NCBI RefSeq assembly: GCF_028372415.1
Contig: NC_092872.1
Coordinates: forward strand, 395,161,853-395,225,852
Source of the DNA: Notamacropus eugenii
Taxonomy: Eukaryota > Chordata > Mammalia > Diprotodontia > Macropodidae
DNA length: 64,000 bases
Direction: 5' to 3'
Notes under the pieces: generated by a model
What the model saw: only the letters and a program-made list of their open reading frames with translations
Databases searched by the model: none
What the model was told of the DNA's origin: nothing
Translations under genes and position numbers: made by a program
Shown: positions 47,501 to 58,174 of the stretch, one piece after another
How the letters are laid out: each line of letters opens with the position of its first letter
How positions within the stretch are numbered: position 1 is the first letter of the stretch

Positions 47501-47639
47501 CTTCCTCCCACTCATTGTTTCTCCCCTCTCCCATTCTCTCCATGTACACTGTTACTATCTCCTGAGATAAATTATTAATACTTACCTATACTATTATTAT
47601 AGCTTCCTAAATGTTTTACCCATTTCCAGTAATCTTTTC

Positions 47640-48041
47640 TTTAATCTCAGATTCACATAACTGACAAAATTGTCTTAGTAATGTATAGATCTGACCATCC
47701 CACTGCTCTATTCAGAAAATCTTCTGTGACTCTCTATTGTCTCTAAGACAAAATACAAACTTGCCTGGCACTTGAAATCTTTCACAAACAGGTTATAGAC
47801 TTCATTTCAAGTGTTACTTCACTCTTTTCCCCTCAGTGCACTTTGTATCTCAGATAAGTTATACTACTGGTCATTCTCAGACTTGATAATGCTATCTCCT
47901 ACTTTAACATTATGCACAAAACATTCCCCATGCTTGGAAATCACACCTCTATCTCTCAGAATCCCTCTCTTTCTTCAAAGCTCAGCTCAGGTCCTTAGTG
48001 AAACCTTCTTGGATTTCCCTGCTGAAGGTGTTTTCTTCTTC
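47640..48041 (+). mobile_element. L2, left part (split by two L1 insertions)
   Basis: Sense L2 order: ctgaccatcccactgctcta, actctctattgtctctaaga, cctggcacttgaaatctttc, then ctttcttcaaagctcagctc and accttcttggatttccctg. The L2 3' terminal block is found 10 kb away at 58175-58625. Confidence 0.8.
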
Positions 48042-48059
48042 AAAATTGTTCTAGAAGGA
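48042..48059 (+). repeat. TSD of the young L1, left copy
   Basis: aaaattgttctagaagga, identical over 18 bp to 55010-55027 (the leading As merge with the poly(A) tail on the right). The bottom-strand cut implied is TTTT/G, close to the L1 endonuclease preference. Confidence 0.95.
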
Positions 48060-49025
48060 GGGGCAGAGCTAAGATGGCAGAGTGAAAGCAACGACTCACC
48101 TAAGCTCCTGGACAAACTCCTCTGGATATCTCTGAAAGGAGAATCTGACCAGACTTTGGAGGTGTAGAATCCAGTGGGTGACAGTCCTTAACAGATTCAG
48201 AGCCCAGGTTGGACTGGAAGGTCCACGGGAAGGATCTGTTCCGCAGGGGTAAGCCCCCAGCGCACAGCGCAGCGCAGTCAGCGCAGCAGGGCAGAAGGGA
48301 CCTGAGAAGCCCGAGAGTGGCGGGCGAAACCAGCGGAGCAGGAGACAGGCCAAACTGAGCTGGTGAGAGCTGCTGAGCACCAGATATCAGCTCAGCAGCC
48401 CTTGAACCCTTCAGCCTGAAGACTAAACTTTGGTAAGTCACCTACTTGAACTTCCAGGAGCTAGGATGGCAGAGTGATCAGTAAATGCTCTCTCCTCCCC
48501 CCTGATGACCGTGAAAGAACCATAAAATTCTTCCCCAGATAAATCCTGGATCAGCGGGAACAGCAGAAGGGGGCAAATAGTCTCATAACACCAGAGGCTA
48601 GAAAAATAGCAAAGGGGGATTCTTCCTACTGTGGCGGAGGCGATCTGGAAGGACAGATGACCCAGGGTAGAGAAAATTCACACTGAGACCCAGGCAAGCC
48701 TCAGAGCCGGGAGACAAGCCCCAGGAGGGGTGGGAACACGCATTAGCTTCTAGGCGTGCCCCAGCCCTCCAGGGGAAAAGGGAAGACAATAGGGAAGCTG
48801 GGATCACCATCCCCTGACCTTGCCTATGCCTCAGGTCAGCTGAGGAGATCTCCTGAGACCAGACCACCCCTCCCACACACCTAACAAGCTAACCCCAGGG
48901 TTGATCTGGGAAACAAACAAACAAAAAAAAAAAGCCTGCTTTTAGCCTAGACACACATCAACTCAACTTAAAGATCTGTACCTTCTGACTGAAAGAACCA
49001 GAAGCTACAACACTCAGCCAAAATC
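48060..49025 (+). promoter_or_regulatory. L1 5' UTR, apparently composite of two start modules
   Basis: Begins ggggcagagctaagatggca. The AAGATGGC core at 48072 is the YY1-type site known at L1 starts. A second start-like phrase, gagctaggatggcagagtga, lies at 48461-48480. Each module is followed by its own GC-richer stretch, with CpGs clustered at 48240-48340 and again near 48625-48780. This looks like an older 5' UTR to which a new 5' segment was added. It ends five bases before the ORF1 ATG with ccaaaatc, a good initiation context. Confidence 0.7.
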
Positions 49026-50207
49026 ATGAATCGGAAAAAGCAGACGAAAAGTGAAAAAACCATAGAATCTTTCTATGGGGATAAGGACCAAAACACAAAC
49101 ACCAAAGAGGTCAGAGCTGAGACTGTATTTCCATCTGAAACCTCAGATGGGACTATGAATTTCTTGCAAGCACAACTAGATTACCTGGAACATCTGAGGA
49201 AGGATATAAAAGAAAAACTGGCCAATGATTTTAAAATTATAAAAAAAGAATTCACTGATGAGAACATCACTCTGAAAAGGAAAATTGAACAAATGGAAAA
49301 GGAAGTTCAAAAATTAACTGGAGAGAATAATTCCCTAAAAGGAAGAGTTAATCAAACGGAAAAGGAAACCCAAAACCTAATTGGGAAAATTGATCAGATG
49401 GAAAAGGAAACCCAAAACCTAACTGGGAAAATTGGTCGAATGGAAAAAGAAGTACAAAAATTAAATGGAGAAAATAGCTCCTTAAAGGGAAAAATTGGTC
49501 AGATGGAAAAGGAGATGCAAAAGCTAACTGAAGAAAACAATACGATGAAGATTAGAATTGGGCAAGTAGAAACTAATGACTCAATGAGGCAACAAGAATC
49601 AGTCAAACAAAATCTAAAGAATGAAAAGATAGAAGAAAATGTAAAATATTTAATTGGAAAAACAACTGACCTGGAAAATAGATCCAGGAGAGAAAATTTA
49701 AGAATTATTGGCCTGCCAGAAACCCATGATGAAGAAAAGAGTCTGGACAATATCTTCCAGGAAATCCTCAAGGAAAACTGCCCAGAAGTACTAGACTCAG
49801 AGGGCAAAATAGTCATCGTAAGAATCCACCGTTCCCCTAAAGAAAGGGATCCCAAACTCAAAACCCCAAGAAATATAGTTGCCAAATTCCAGAGCTATCA
49901 AGTGAAGGAGAAAATACTACAAGCAGCCAGAAAGAAACAATTCAAATATCAAGGACACACAGTCAGGATCACACAGGACCTTGCAGCTTCTACATTAAAA
50001 GATCGAAAGAATTGGAACCCAATATTCCGTAAGGCAAAGGAGTTGGGACTTCAACCAAGGATCAACTACCCAGCAAAGTTCAGCATAACATTTCAGGCAA
50101 GGAGAAAGTCATTCAACGAAATAAGAGATTTCCAGAGCTTCCTGACCAAAACACCAGAACTCAATAGACAATTTGATCTTCAAATGCAGGTCTCCAGAGA
50201 ATCATAA
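49026..50207 (+). CDS. L1 ORF1 protein (ORF1p), RNA-binding chaperone, intact
   Basis: 393 codons, no stop or frameshift. Residues 1-47 are a polar N-terminus with KTIESFYGDKD. About 48-205 is a long coiled coil of repeated MEKE-x-QKL heptads, including a 14-residue tandem duplication at 113-126/127-140. About 222-318 is the RNA-recognition domain, with NLRIIGLPE and the RNP1-like RNIVAKFQSYQVKEKIL. About 320-385 is the C-terminal domain (TLKDRKNWNPIF, LGLQPRINYPAKFSI). In known L1s this protein trimerises through the coiled coil, coats L1 RNA in the cytoplasm and is needed for retrotransposition in cis. ATG chosen because it starts the family-typical N-terminus. ORF2 follows after a ~525-bp spacer, much longer than in placental L1. 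This is a mobile-element gene, not a host gene. Confidence 0.95.
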   Translation: MNRKKQTKSEKTIESFYGDKDQNTNTKEVRAETVFPSETSDGTMNFLQAQLDYLEHLRKDIKEKLANDFKIIKKEFTDENITLKRKIEQMEKEVQKLTGENNSLKGRVNQTEKETQNLIGKIDQMEKETQNLTGKIGRMEKEVQKLNGENSSLKGKIGQMEKEMQKLTEENNTMKIRIGQVETNDSMRQQESVKQNLKNEKIEENVKYLIGKTTDLENRSRRENLRIIGLPETHDEEKSLDNIFQEILKENCPEVLDSEGKIVIVRIHRSPKERDPKLKTPRNIVAKFQSYQVKEKILQAARKKQFKYQGHTVRITQDLAASTLKDRKNWNPIFRKAKELGLQPRINYPAKFSITFQARRKSFNEIRDFQSFLTKTPELNRQFDLQMQVSRES

Positions 50208-50732
50208 AAAGGTAAACAGAGGGGAAAAAACAAAAACAAAATCTTGCTACTCAATTAGGGCAAACTGTTTACCTCCCTATAAGGGAAGATGATACCTGTT
50301 AATCTTGAGAACTGTGCAGCTATTATGATAAAAGGGATATATGTAGAGGGAACGGGCATAAAGTAAATGATGTCATGTCAAAATATGATTTAAGTATGAG
50401 AAGGGATTGTAATAGGAGGTATGAAAAGGGGGAAGCAGAAAATGGCAAATTATATCACAGGAAGAAGTACAAAACTATAGTAGAGGGAAGGAGGGGAGGG
50501 AGATGAGCATTGTTTGAGAGGTACTCTCATCTGATTTGTTCAAAGGAGGGAACAATAACCTTAAGTAGATAATACTAACTAGCTCTATAGGTAGTAGGAG
50601 GGGAAGGGGGAAGAAAGGGGAGGGTGGCTAAAAGGGAGGAAAGAAGCAATAAGAGTAAAGGGGAGTAAAAGGGAGGGGGGCTAAAAGAAGGAGGGGAAGG
50701 CTGCAGGAGGAGGGGGAGAAAAGTGAATACTG
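50208..50732 (+). other. L1 ORF1-ORF2 spacer, purine-rich with many G-runs
   Basis: From about 50460 to 50760 the sense strand is nearly all A and G, with repeated runs of 3-6 Gs (for example ggggaagggggaagaaaggg near 50597). The same kind of tract follows ORF1 in both HAL1 copies and in the old L1 at 56740-57090, so it is a lineage feature. G-quadruplex potential is inferred. The mirror-strand open frame 50575-50802 is a by-product. Confidence 0.8.
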
Positions 50733-53700
50733 TTGAGGACGGGAAGGGAGACGGGAGAGCTAAAAGCACAAATGGTGGGAAAGAGGTTGGAGGGAAATAC
50801 ACAGATTGTAATCATAACTGTGAATGTGAATGGGATGAACTCTCCCATAAAACGGAGACGGATAGCAGAATGGATTAAAAGCCATAATCCAACAATATGC
50901 TACTTACAAGAAACACATTTGAAACGGGGGGATACACATAGGATAAAGGTCAAAGGATGGAGCAGAATATATTGTGCTTCAGCACATGTAAGAAAGGCAG
51001 GAGTAGCAATCCTAATCTCAGACAAAGCGAAAGCAGAAATAGATCTAATCAAAAGGGATAAGGATGGAAACTATATCTTGCTAAAAGGCACCATAGACAA
51101 TGAAGCAATATCATTACTAAACATGTATGCTCCAAGTGGTATAGCATCTAGATTCTTAGAGGAGAGGTTGGGGGAGTTGAAGGAAGAAATTGATAGCAAA
51201 ACTATACTAGTGGGGGACCTCAACCTCCCCCTCTCTGAACTCGACAAATCCAACCTCAAAATAAACAAGAAAGAGGTTAAGGAGGTAAATAAAACTCTGG
51301 ATAAGGTAGATATGATAGATCTTTGGAGAACATTAAATGGGAATAGAAAGGAATATGCCTTTTTCTCAGCGGTACATGGAACATTTACAAAAATTGACCA
51401 TGTACTAGGACATAAAAATCTCACAATCCAGTGCAGAAAGGTAGAGATAATCAATACATCCTTTTCAGATCATAATGCATTAAAAATTACATGTAATAAA
51501 AGGCCATGGAAAGAGAAACCAAAAATCAATTGGAAACTAAATAATCTAATTCTAAAGAAGGGTCGGGTTAAAGAAGAAATCATAGAAACAATCAACAATT
51601 TCATTCAAGAGAATGAAAATAGTGAGACAACATACCAAAACTTATGGGATACTGCAAAAGCAGTTATTAGGGGAAGTTTTATATCTTTGAATGCTTACAT
51701 AAATAAAATAGAGAAAGAGGAGATCAATGACTTAGGCTTGCAGTTGAAAAAGCTAGAAAAAGAACAAATTGAAAATCCCCAAGTAAATACCAAATTAGAA
51801 ATACTGAAAACCAAAGGAGAGATTAATAAAATTGAAATTAAGAAAACTATTGAATTAATAAATAAAACCAATAGTTGGTTTTATGAAAAAACTAATAAAA
51901 TTGATAAACCTTTGGTCAATCTGATTTAAAAAAAGAAAGAAGAAAATCAAATTACTAATATTAAAAATGAAAGGGGTGAACTCACCTCTTATGAGGAGGA
52001 AATTAAAACAATAATTAGAAACTACTTTGCCCAACTTTATGCCCACAAATTCGATAATCTAAACGAGATGGATGAATATTTTAAAAAATACAAATTGCCC
52101 AGATTAACAGAAGAGGAAGTTGAATACTTAAACAACCCCATCTCAGAAAAAGAAATTGAACAAGCCATCAATGAACTCCCTAGGAAAAAATCGCCAGGGC
52201 CAGATGGATTCACAAGTGAATTCTATCAAACATTTAAAGAACAGTTAATTCCAATACTACATACACTATTTTTGAAAATTGGGGAAGAAGGAATCCTCCC
52301 AAATTCTTTCTATGATACAAATATGGTTTTGATACCCAAACCAGGAAGAGACAAAACAGAGAAAGAAAATTATAGACCAATTTCCCTAATGAATATAGAT
52401 GCAAAAATTTTAAATAAGATTTTAGCAAAACGAATACAGCATCTTATCATGAGATTAATACATTATGATCAGGTAGGATTCATACCAGGACTACAGGGCT
52501 GGTTCAATATTAGGAAATCTATTAGCATTATCGATCACATTAACAACAAAGCTAACAAAAACCACATGATTATCTCAATAGATGCAGAAAAAGCTTTTGA
52601 CAAAATACAACACCCAATCCTACTAAAAACACTGGAGAACGTAGGAATAAAGGGAACTTTCCATAAAATAATAAGCAGTATCTATCTAAAACCTTCAGCA
52701 AGCATTATATGCAATGGGGATAAGCTAGATGCATTCCCAATAAGATCAGGGGTGAAACAAGGTTGTCCATTATCACCACTATTATTCAATATGGTACTAG
52801 AAATGTTAGCTGTAGCAATTAGACAAGATAAAGATATTCAAGGAATAAGAATAGCCAAAGAAGAAACTAAGTTATCACTCTTTGCAGATGATATGATGAT
52901 TTACCTAGAGAATCCCAGAGATTCAAGTAAAAAATTACTTGAATTAATAAACAACTTTGGCAAAGTTGCAGGGTACAAAATAAACCCACACAAATCCTCT
53001 GCATTCCTATATTTTAGCAACAAAGTCCAACAGCAAGAGATAGAAAGAGAAATCCCATTTACAGCTAGGGTAGACAGTATAAAATACTTAGGAGTCTACC
53101 TGCCAAAACAAACCCAGGGATTATATGAACACAATTACAAGACACTTTTTGCACAAATAAAGTCAGATTTAAGTAAGTGGAAAAACATCAGTTGCTCATG
53201 GGTAGGCCATGCTAATATAATAAAAATGACAATTCTACCTAAATTAATATACTTATTTAGTGCCATACCAATTAAACTATCAGACAATTACTTTCTAGAG
53301 CTGGATAAAATAATATCAAAATTCATTTGGAAAAACAAAAGGTCCAGAATATCAAAGGGAGTAATGAAAAGAAATGCTTGGGAAGGTGGCCTAGCGCTAC
53401 CAGACCTCAAACTGTACTATAAAGGAGCAATTATCAAAACCACTTGGTATTGGCTAAGAAACAGAGAGGTAGACAAGTGGAATAGACTTGGCACTCAAGA
53501 TGCAGTAGGCAAGGAATATAGCAACCTTCTGTTTGATAAACCCAAGGACCCCAGCTTCTGGTATAAGAACTCATTGTTTGACAAAAATTGCTGGGAAAAC
53601 TGGATAACAGTCTGGCAGAAATTAGGCATAGACCCATACCTGACACCGTACACAAGAATAAAGTCCAAATGGGTACATAATTTAGGTATAAAGATTGATA

Positions 53701-54623
53701 CCGTGAATAAACTGGAGAAGGAAGGAATAGTGTATTTATCAGATCTATGGAGAAGGGAAGAATTCTTTACTAAAGGAGAGATAGAAAGCATTATGAAATG
53801 CAGAATGGATAACTTTGATTACATTAAACTGAGAAGTTTTTGCACAACCAAACCCAATGCAGCCAAAATCCAGAGGGATGTAGTAAATTGGGAAAGAATT
53901 TTTACAGCTAAGCTCGGGGATAAAGGCCTCATTTCTAGAATATATAGAGAACTGACCCAAATGTATAATCATACAAGTCATTCCCCAATTGATAAATGGT
54001 CAAAGTATATGAACAGACAATTTTCAAAGGAAGAAATTAAAGCTATCTATAATCATATGAAAAAATGCTCTAAATCACTATTGATTAGAGAGATGCAAAT
54101 CAAAACAACTCTGAGGTACCACATCACACCTATAAGATTGGCAAACATGACAGAACAAGAAAATGATAAATGCTGGAGAGGATGTGGGAGAGTTGGAACA
54201 CTAATTTATTGTTGGTGGAGCTGTGAGCGCATCCAACCATTCTGGAGAGCAATTTGGAACTATGCCCAAAGGGCTACAAAAAAGTGCATAGCCTTTGACC
54301 CAGCAATATCGCTACTAGGACTGTATCCCCAAGAGATCATAAAAATGGGAAAGGGTCCCACATGTACAAAAATATTTATAGCAGCACTCTATGTAGTTGC
54401 CAAAAACTGGAAGTCAAGGGGATGTCCATCAATTGGGGAATGGCTGAATAAATTATGGTATATGAATATAATGGAGTACTATTGTGCCATAAGAAATGAT
54501 GAACAAGAAGACTTCAGAGAGGCCTGGAAGGACTTATATGACTTGATGCTGAGTGAAAGGAGCAGAACCAGGAGAACTTTGTGCACAGCAACGACCACAG
54601 TGTGTGAGAGTTTTTTCTGGTAG
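50733..54623 (+). pseudogene. L1 ORF2 (endonuclease-reverse transcriptase), full length, one nonsense codon
   Basis: 1296 codons plus stop, all in one frame, broken only by TAA at codon 399 (51927-51929). Relatives in the window have a Lys run there, so AAA to TAA is likely. Endonuclease, ~24-260: NVNGM, QETH (59-62), GDLN (161-164), SDH (245-247). Reverse transcriptase, ~430-760: FRPISLMN-like [28 protein letters not shown] with Asp617, [20 protein letters not shown], and FADD with catalytic Asp719/Asp720. C-terminal Cys motif: Cys1147, Cys1151, Tyr1159, Cys1164, where the family has His at 1159; older copies nearby support CAT there. Start could be codon 1 or Met14. The protein nicks target DNA and primes reverse transcription at the nick. 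The stop would leave an endonuclease-only product. Confidence 0.95.
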
Positions 54624-55009
54624 ACTTGGAATTTTGTAATAATGCAAAAACTTCTTATAAAAAAAAAAATCCCAAAGGTGGTTCTCAAGGCAAAATGCCT
54701 TCCACACTCAAAGAAAGAAATATGGAAGTCACTCACAAAATGTAGCAGATCATGTTTGTGTATGTGTATGTGTTTGTGTATCATGTTCTGATTTGTTACA
54801 CGATTTCTTTCATTTATTTTAGTCTGACTACATAGCATGACTATAGTGAAAATATACTCAATAGGAAAGTATATGTAGAATCTATACAGAATTGTATGCA
54901 GTCGTGGGGAGGGAGGGACGTAGTGGGGGGTAGGTGGGGGGGATGAAATCTTAATTGTATGGCAGTGATTGTTAAACATTAAAAAATAAAAAAAATAAAA
55001 AAATAAAAA
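54624..55009 (+). other. L1 3' UTR and A-rich tail
   Basis: Includes a G-rich tract at 54905-54943 with five runs of three or more Gs (gggagggagg, gtggggggtaggtgggggg), typical of L1 3' UTRs. AATAAA-type signals lie within the T-interrupted A tail at 54980-55009. Confidence 0.85.
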
Positions 55010-55027
55010 AAAATTGTTCTAGAAGGA
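55010..55027 (+). repeat. TSD of the young L1, right copy
   Basis: Second copy of aaaattgttctagaagga; sequence then enters the old L1 5' end (cagaaccaagatggcccaaa). Confidence 0.95.
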
Positions 55028-58000
55028 CAGAACCAAGATGGCCCAAAAAAGGCAACTCACCTGAGTTCCCCCCAAACCCCTCTGAAGACTTTTAAATAAT
55101 GCCATAAAAAATTCCTGGAACAGCATAACTGACAAAAGCATGAGGTGAAAAAAGTTTCCAGTCACAGACAATTTGGAAGATCAACAGCAAAGGTCTGTTC
55201 CACCTTGACGAAGAATAAAGTCCAGCACAGGCTGTGCCAGCACAGCACAGCCCCAGCAGACTAGAAGAAGGCTTTGGGAGCCACTGACTCAGCAGTGGCA
55301 GCAGCTGTTTCTGGAACTGTCAGCCTACGGATGGTAAGGGGGTTGGACAACTGGTCAGAAGGAGATTATAAGGCTGTCTTTGCTAGCACTGAGGCAGGAC
55401 TCTGTTGCTTTGCCCATACTCATATGTGAATCACAGTCCCAGGGTAAGGAGGAGCATAATCACACCAAAGCTTGTGGCCACAGTGTAGTAGGGACCCTCA
55501 TTACAGATCTAGCACAGAAAAGAATGATGGTGGTTGCTCACAGACCAGAGTATAGGCCAGAAGAGTAGTAAACACACTTCTCTTTAGTTCATACAACCTT
55601 GAAAGAAGTGAAAACTTACAGGTCTCTAAAAGTATTTCTGAAATCAGCTGCACAAAACATTTGAAAATTGGGATAATGCACCCTCCATCCTGGAAGAAGA
55701 ACCCTATTTTAACAAAGAGATAAAGGTCAAGATATAAGAAAATAAACAAACAACAGGAAAAAATTCTGACCATAGAAAGTTACTATGGTGACAAAGAAGA
55801 TCAAAATATATACTCGGATGAAGGTAAAGTCAAAGCTCTACATCCAGAGTGGCCAAGAAAAATGTGAATTAGTCTCAGGCCATGGAAGAACTCAAAAATG
55901 AATCTGAAAATCTGGTAAGAGAGGTAGAGGAGAAATTGGGAAAAGAAATGAGGGTGATGCAAGAAAATCATGAAAAATGAGTCAACAGCTTGGTAAAGGA
56001 AATACATACACATACACAAATACTGAAGAAAACAACAATAAAAAACAGACTAGGCCAAATGATAAAAAAAGGTACAAAATTCCATTGAGAAGAAGAATGC
56101 CTTAAAAAGCAGAATTTGCTAAATGAAGAAAGAGGCACAAAAATTCACTGGATTAAAAAAAATCAAAACAAAACTCCTTTAAAAGTAGAATTGGTCAAAC
56201 AGAAAAAAATACAAAAGCTTACTGAAGAAAATAATTGCTTAAAAATTAGAATTGAGTAAATGGAAGGTAATGACTTAATGAGAAGTCAAGAAATAATAAA
56301 GCCACTACCTGAAAGCCATTATCAAAAAAAGAACTTAGACATCATCTGTCAAGAAATTATCAAGGAAAACTTCTGTGATTTTCTAGGACTAGAGAGCAAA
56401 CTCAAAATTAAAAGAATCTACTGATCACATCCCGAAAGAGAACCCAAACTGAAAACTCCCAGGCATAATATAGCCAAATTCCAGAGTTCCTAGGTCAAGG
56501 CAAAATATGCAAGCAGTCAGAAAGAAACAATTCAAGTATCATGAAGCCACAGTCAGGATAACACAAAATTAAGCATTTTCTACATTAAAAGACCAGAGGG
56601 ATTAGAATATGATATTCAGGATGGCAAAGTAGCTAAGCTTATAACCAAGAATCACCTATCTAACAAAACTGAGTATAATCTACTTCTGGGGGAAAAAATG
56701 GATATTCTCTGAAATGAGCTGGTTAAGGGGTGAGAGAGGAATGTGTTGGGAGAAAGGGAAAGGGGGGTAGAATGGGGTAAATTATCTCACATAAAAGAGG
56801 CAAGAAAAAGCTTTTATGGGGGAGGAAGAGGGAGAAGGTGAGGAGGAGTGAGTGAACCTTACTTTCATCAAAATTGACTCAAAGAGGGAATAACATACAC
56901 ACTCAATTAGGTATATAAATCTATCTCAACCTACAAGAAAGTAGGAGGGGAAGGTGGTAAGTAGGAGGGGAAGGTGGTAAGTGTGGGTGATAGAAGGGAG
57001 GGAATATTTGGGAAAGGGGTAGTCAAAAACAAAACACTTTTGTGGAGGGACGGGTGAAAGGAGATAATAAGTGGGAGGATATAGTTAGCAATAATAATGG
57101 TGAAAAAAATTTTGAAGCAAGTTTCTCTGGTAAAGGCCTCATTTCTCAAACATATAAAGAACTGAGTCATTTTTTAAAAAATAAGAACCATTCCCTAATC
57201 GATAAATGATCAAAAGATATGAAGTTTTCAGGTAAAGTAATCAAAGCTATCTATAGATATAAAAATTGGTCTAACTCATTTTTCATTGGAGAAATGCAAA
57301 TTAAAACAATACTGAAGTACTCCCTGATACCTAATAGATTGACTAATAGGTCAGAAAAAGAAAATGACAAATATTAGAGGAGATGTGGGAAAAGTGGGAC
57401 ATTAATGAACGTTGGTGGAGTTGTGAATTGATTCAGCTGATTTGTAGAGCCATTAGGAACTATGCTCAAAAAATCTATAAAACCATGACCTGCCCAAAAG
57501 AGATTTAAAAAAGAAAAAGGAATAATATAAACAAAAATATTTATAGCAGTTCTCTTCCTATGGCAAAGTACTGGAAATTGAGGGGATGCCCCTTCATTGG
57601 GGAATGGCCAAACATATTGTGGTATATGATTATAGTAGAATATTATTGTGCTCTAAGAAATGATGAGCAGGATGCCCTCAGAGAAATCTGGAAAGAATTA
57701 CATAAACTGATGCAAAATGAAATATATTAGGTACAAAGTAACAGCAATATTGTAAAATGATCAGCTGTGAATGACTGAGCTATTCTCAGCAATACAAAGA
57801 TCCAGTACAACTCACAGACTTATGATGAAAAATGCTATCCATCACCAGTGAAAGAACAGAATGCAGACTGAAACATACTTTTTCTACTTTCCTCATTCTT
57901 CTTGAGTGTTTCTTTCTTCTTTTTTTTTTTTTTTTTTTTTGGTCTATGTTTTCTCTCACAACATAACTAATATGGAAATGTTTGGCATGACTACACATGT

Positions 58001-58163
58001 ATAACCTATAGTAAATGACTTGTCTTCTCAACGGTGAGGGATTGGGGAGGGGAAAAGGGAGAGATTTTGAAACTCAAAGTTTTAAAAATGAATGTTAAAA
58101 TTGTTTTTACGTGTAACTGAAGAAAATAAAATACTAAATAAATTTAAAGGAAAAGAAAAAAAA
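55028..58163 (+). mobile_element. old L1 with 5' UTR, ORF1 relic and 3' end; most of ORF2 deleted
   Basis: 5' start at about 55022-55028 (accaagatggcc). 5' UTR to about 55770. ORF1 relic 55770-56700, recognised by agaaagttactatggtgaca, coiled-coil blocks with gcttactgaagaaaataat, and gaaagaaacaattcaagtat. Purine-rich spacer 56740-57090 containing an exact 20-bp tandem duplication (56941-56960 and 56961-56980). The sequence then jumps from the point where ORF2 should begin (atatagttagcaataataat, about 57080-57100) to sequence matching about 53890 of the young L1. It runs through the ORF2 end and 3' UTR to the A-rich tail at 58163. About 3.1 kb of ORF2 is missing. Many stops. Confidence 0.85.
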
Positions 58164-58174
58164 TCTTGAACAAC

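Larger units (their letters stand above)
48060..55009 (+). mobile_element. young full-length L1 (about 6.95 kb)
   Basis: Complete in order: 5' UTR (48060-49025), ORF1 (49026-50207), purine-rich spacer (50208-50732), ORF2 (50733-54623), 3' UTR with G-rich tract and A-rich tail (54624-55009), with a perfect 18-bp TSD. It is by far the best-preserved LINE in the window and is inserted a few bases upstream of the 5' start of an older L1. ORF1 is open; ORF2 has one nonsense codon and one altered Cys-motif residue. As it stands it is predicted unable to mobilise itself, though its ORF1 protein could be made. Confidence 0.97.

Noticed and set aside
49499-49885. 128-residue minus-strand frame
   Set aside because: Shadow of the intact L1 ORF1 on the opposite strand.
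48042-58163. A single 10-kb L1-like element with two sets of ORFs
   Set aside because: The perfect 18-bp repeat and poly(A) at 55009 show two separate insertions.
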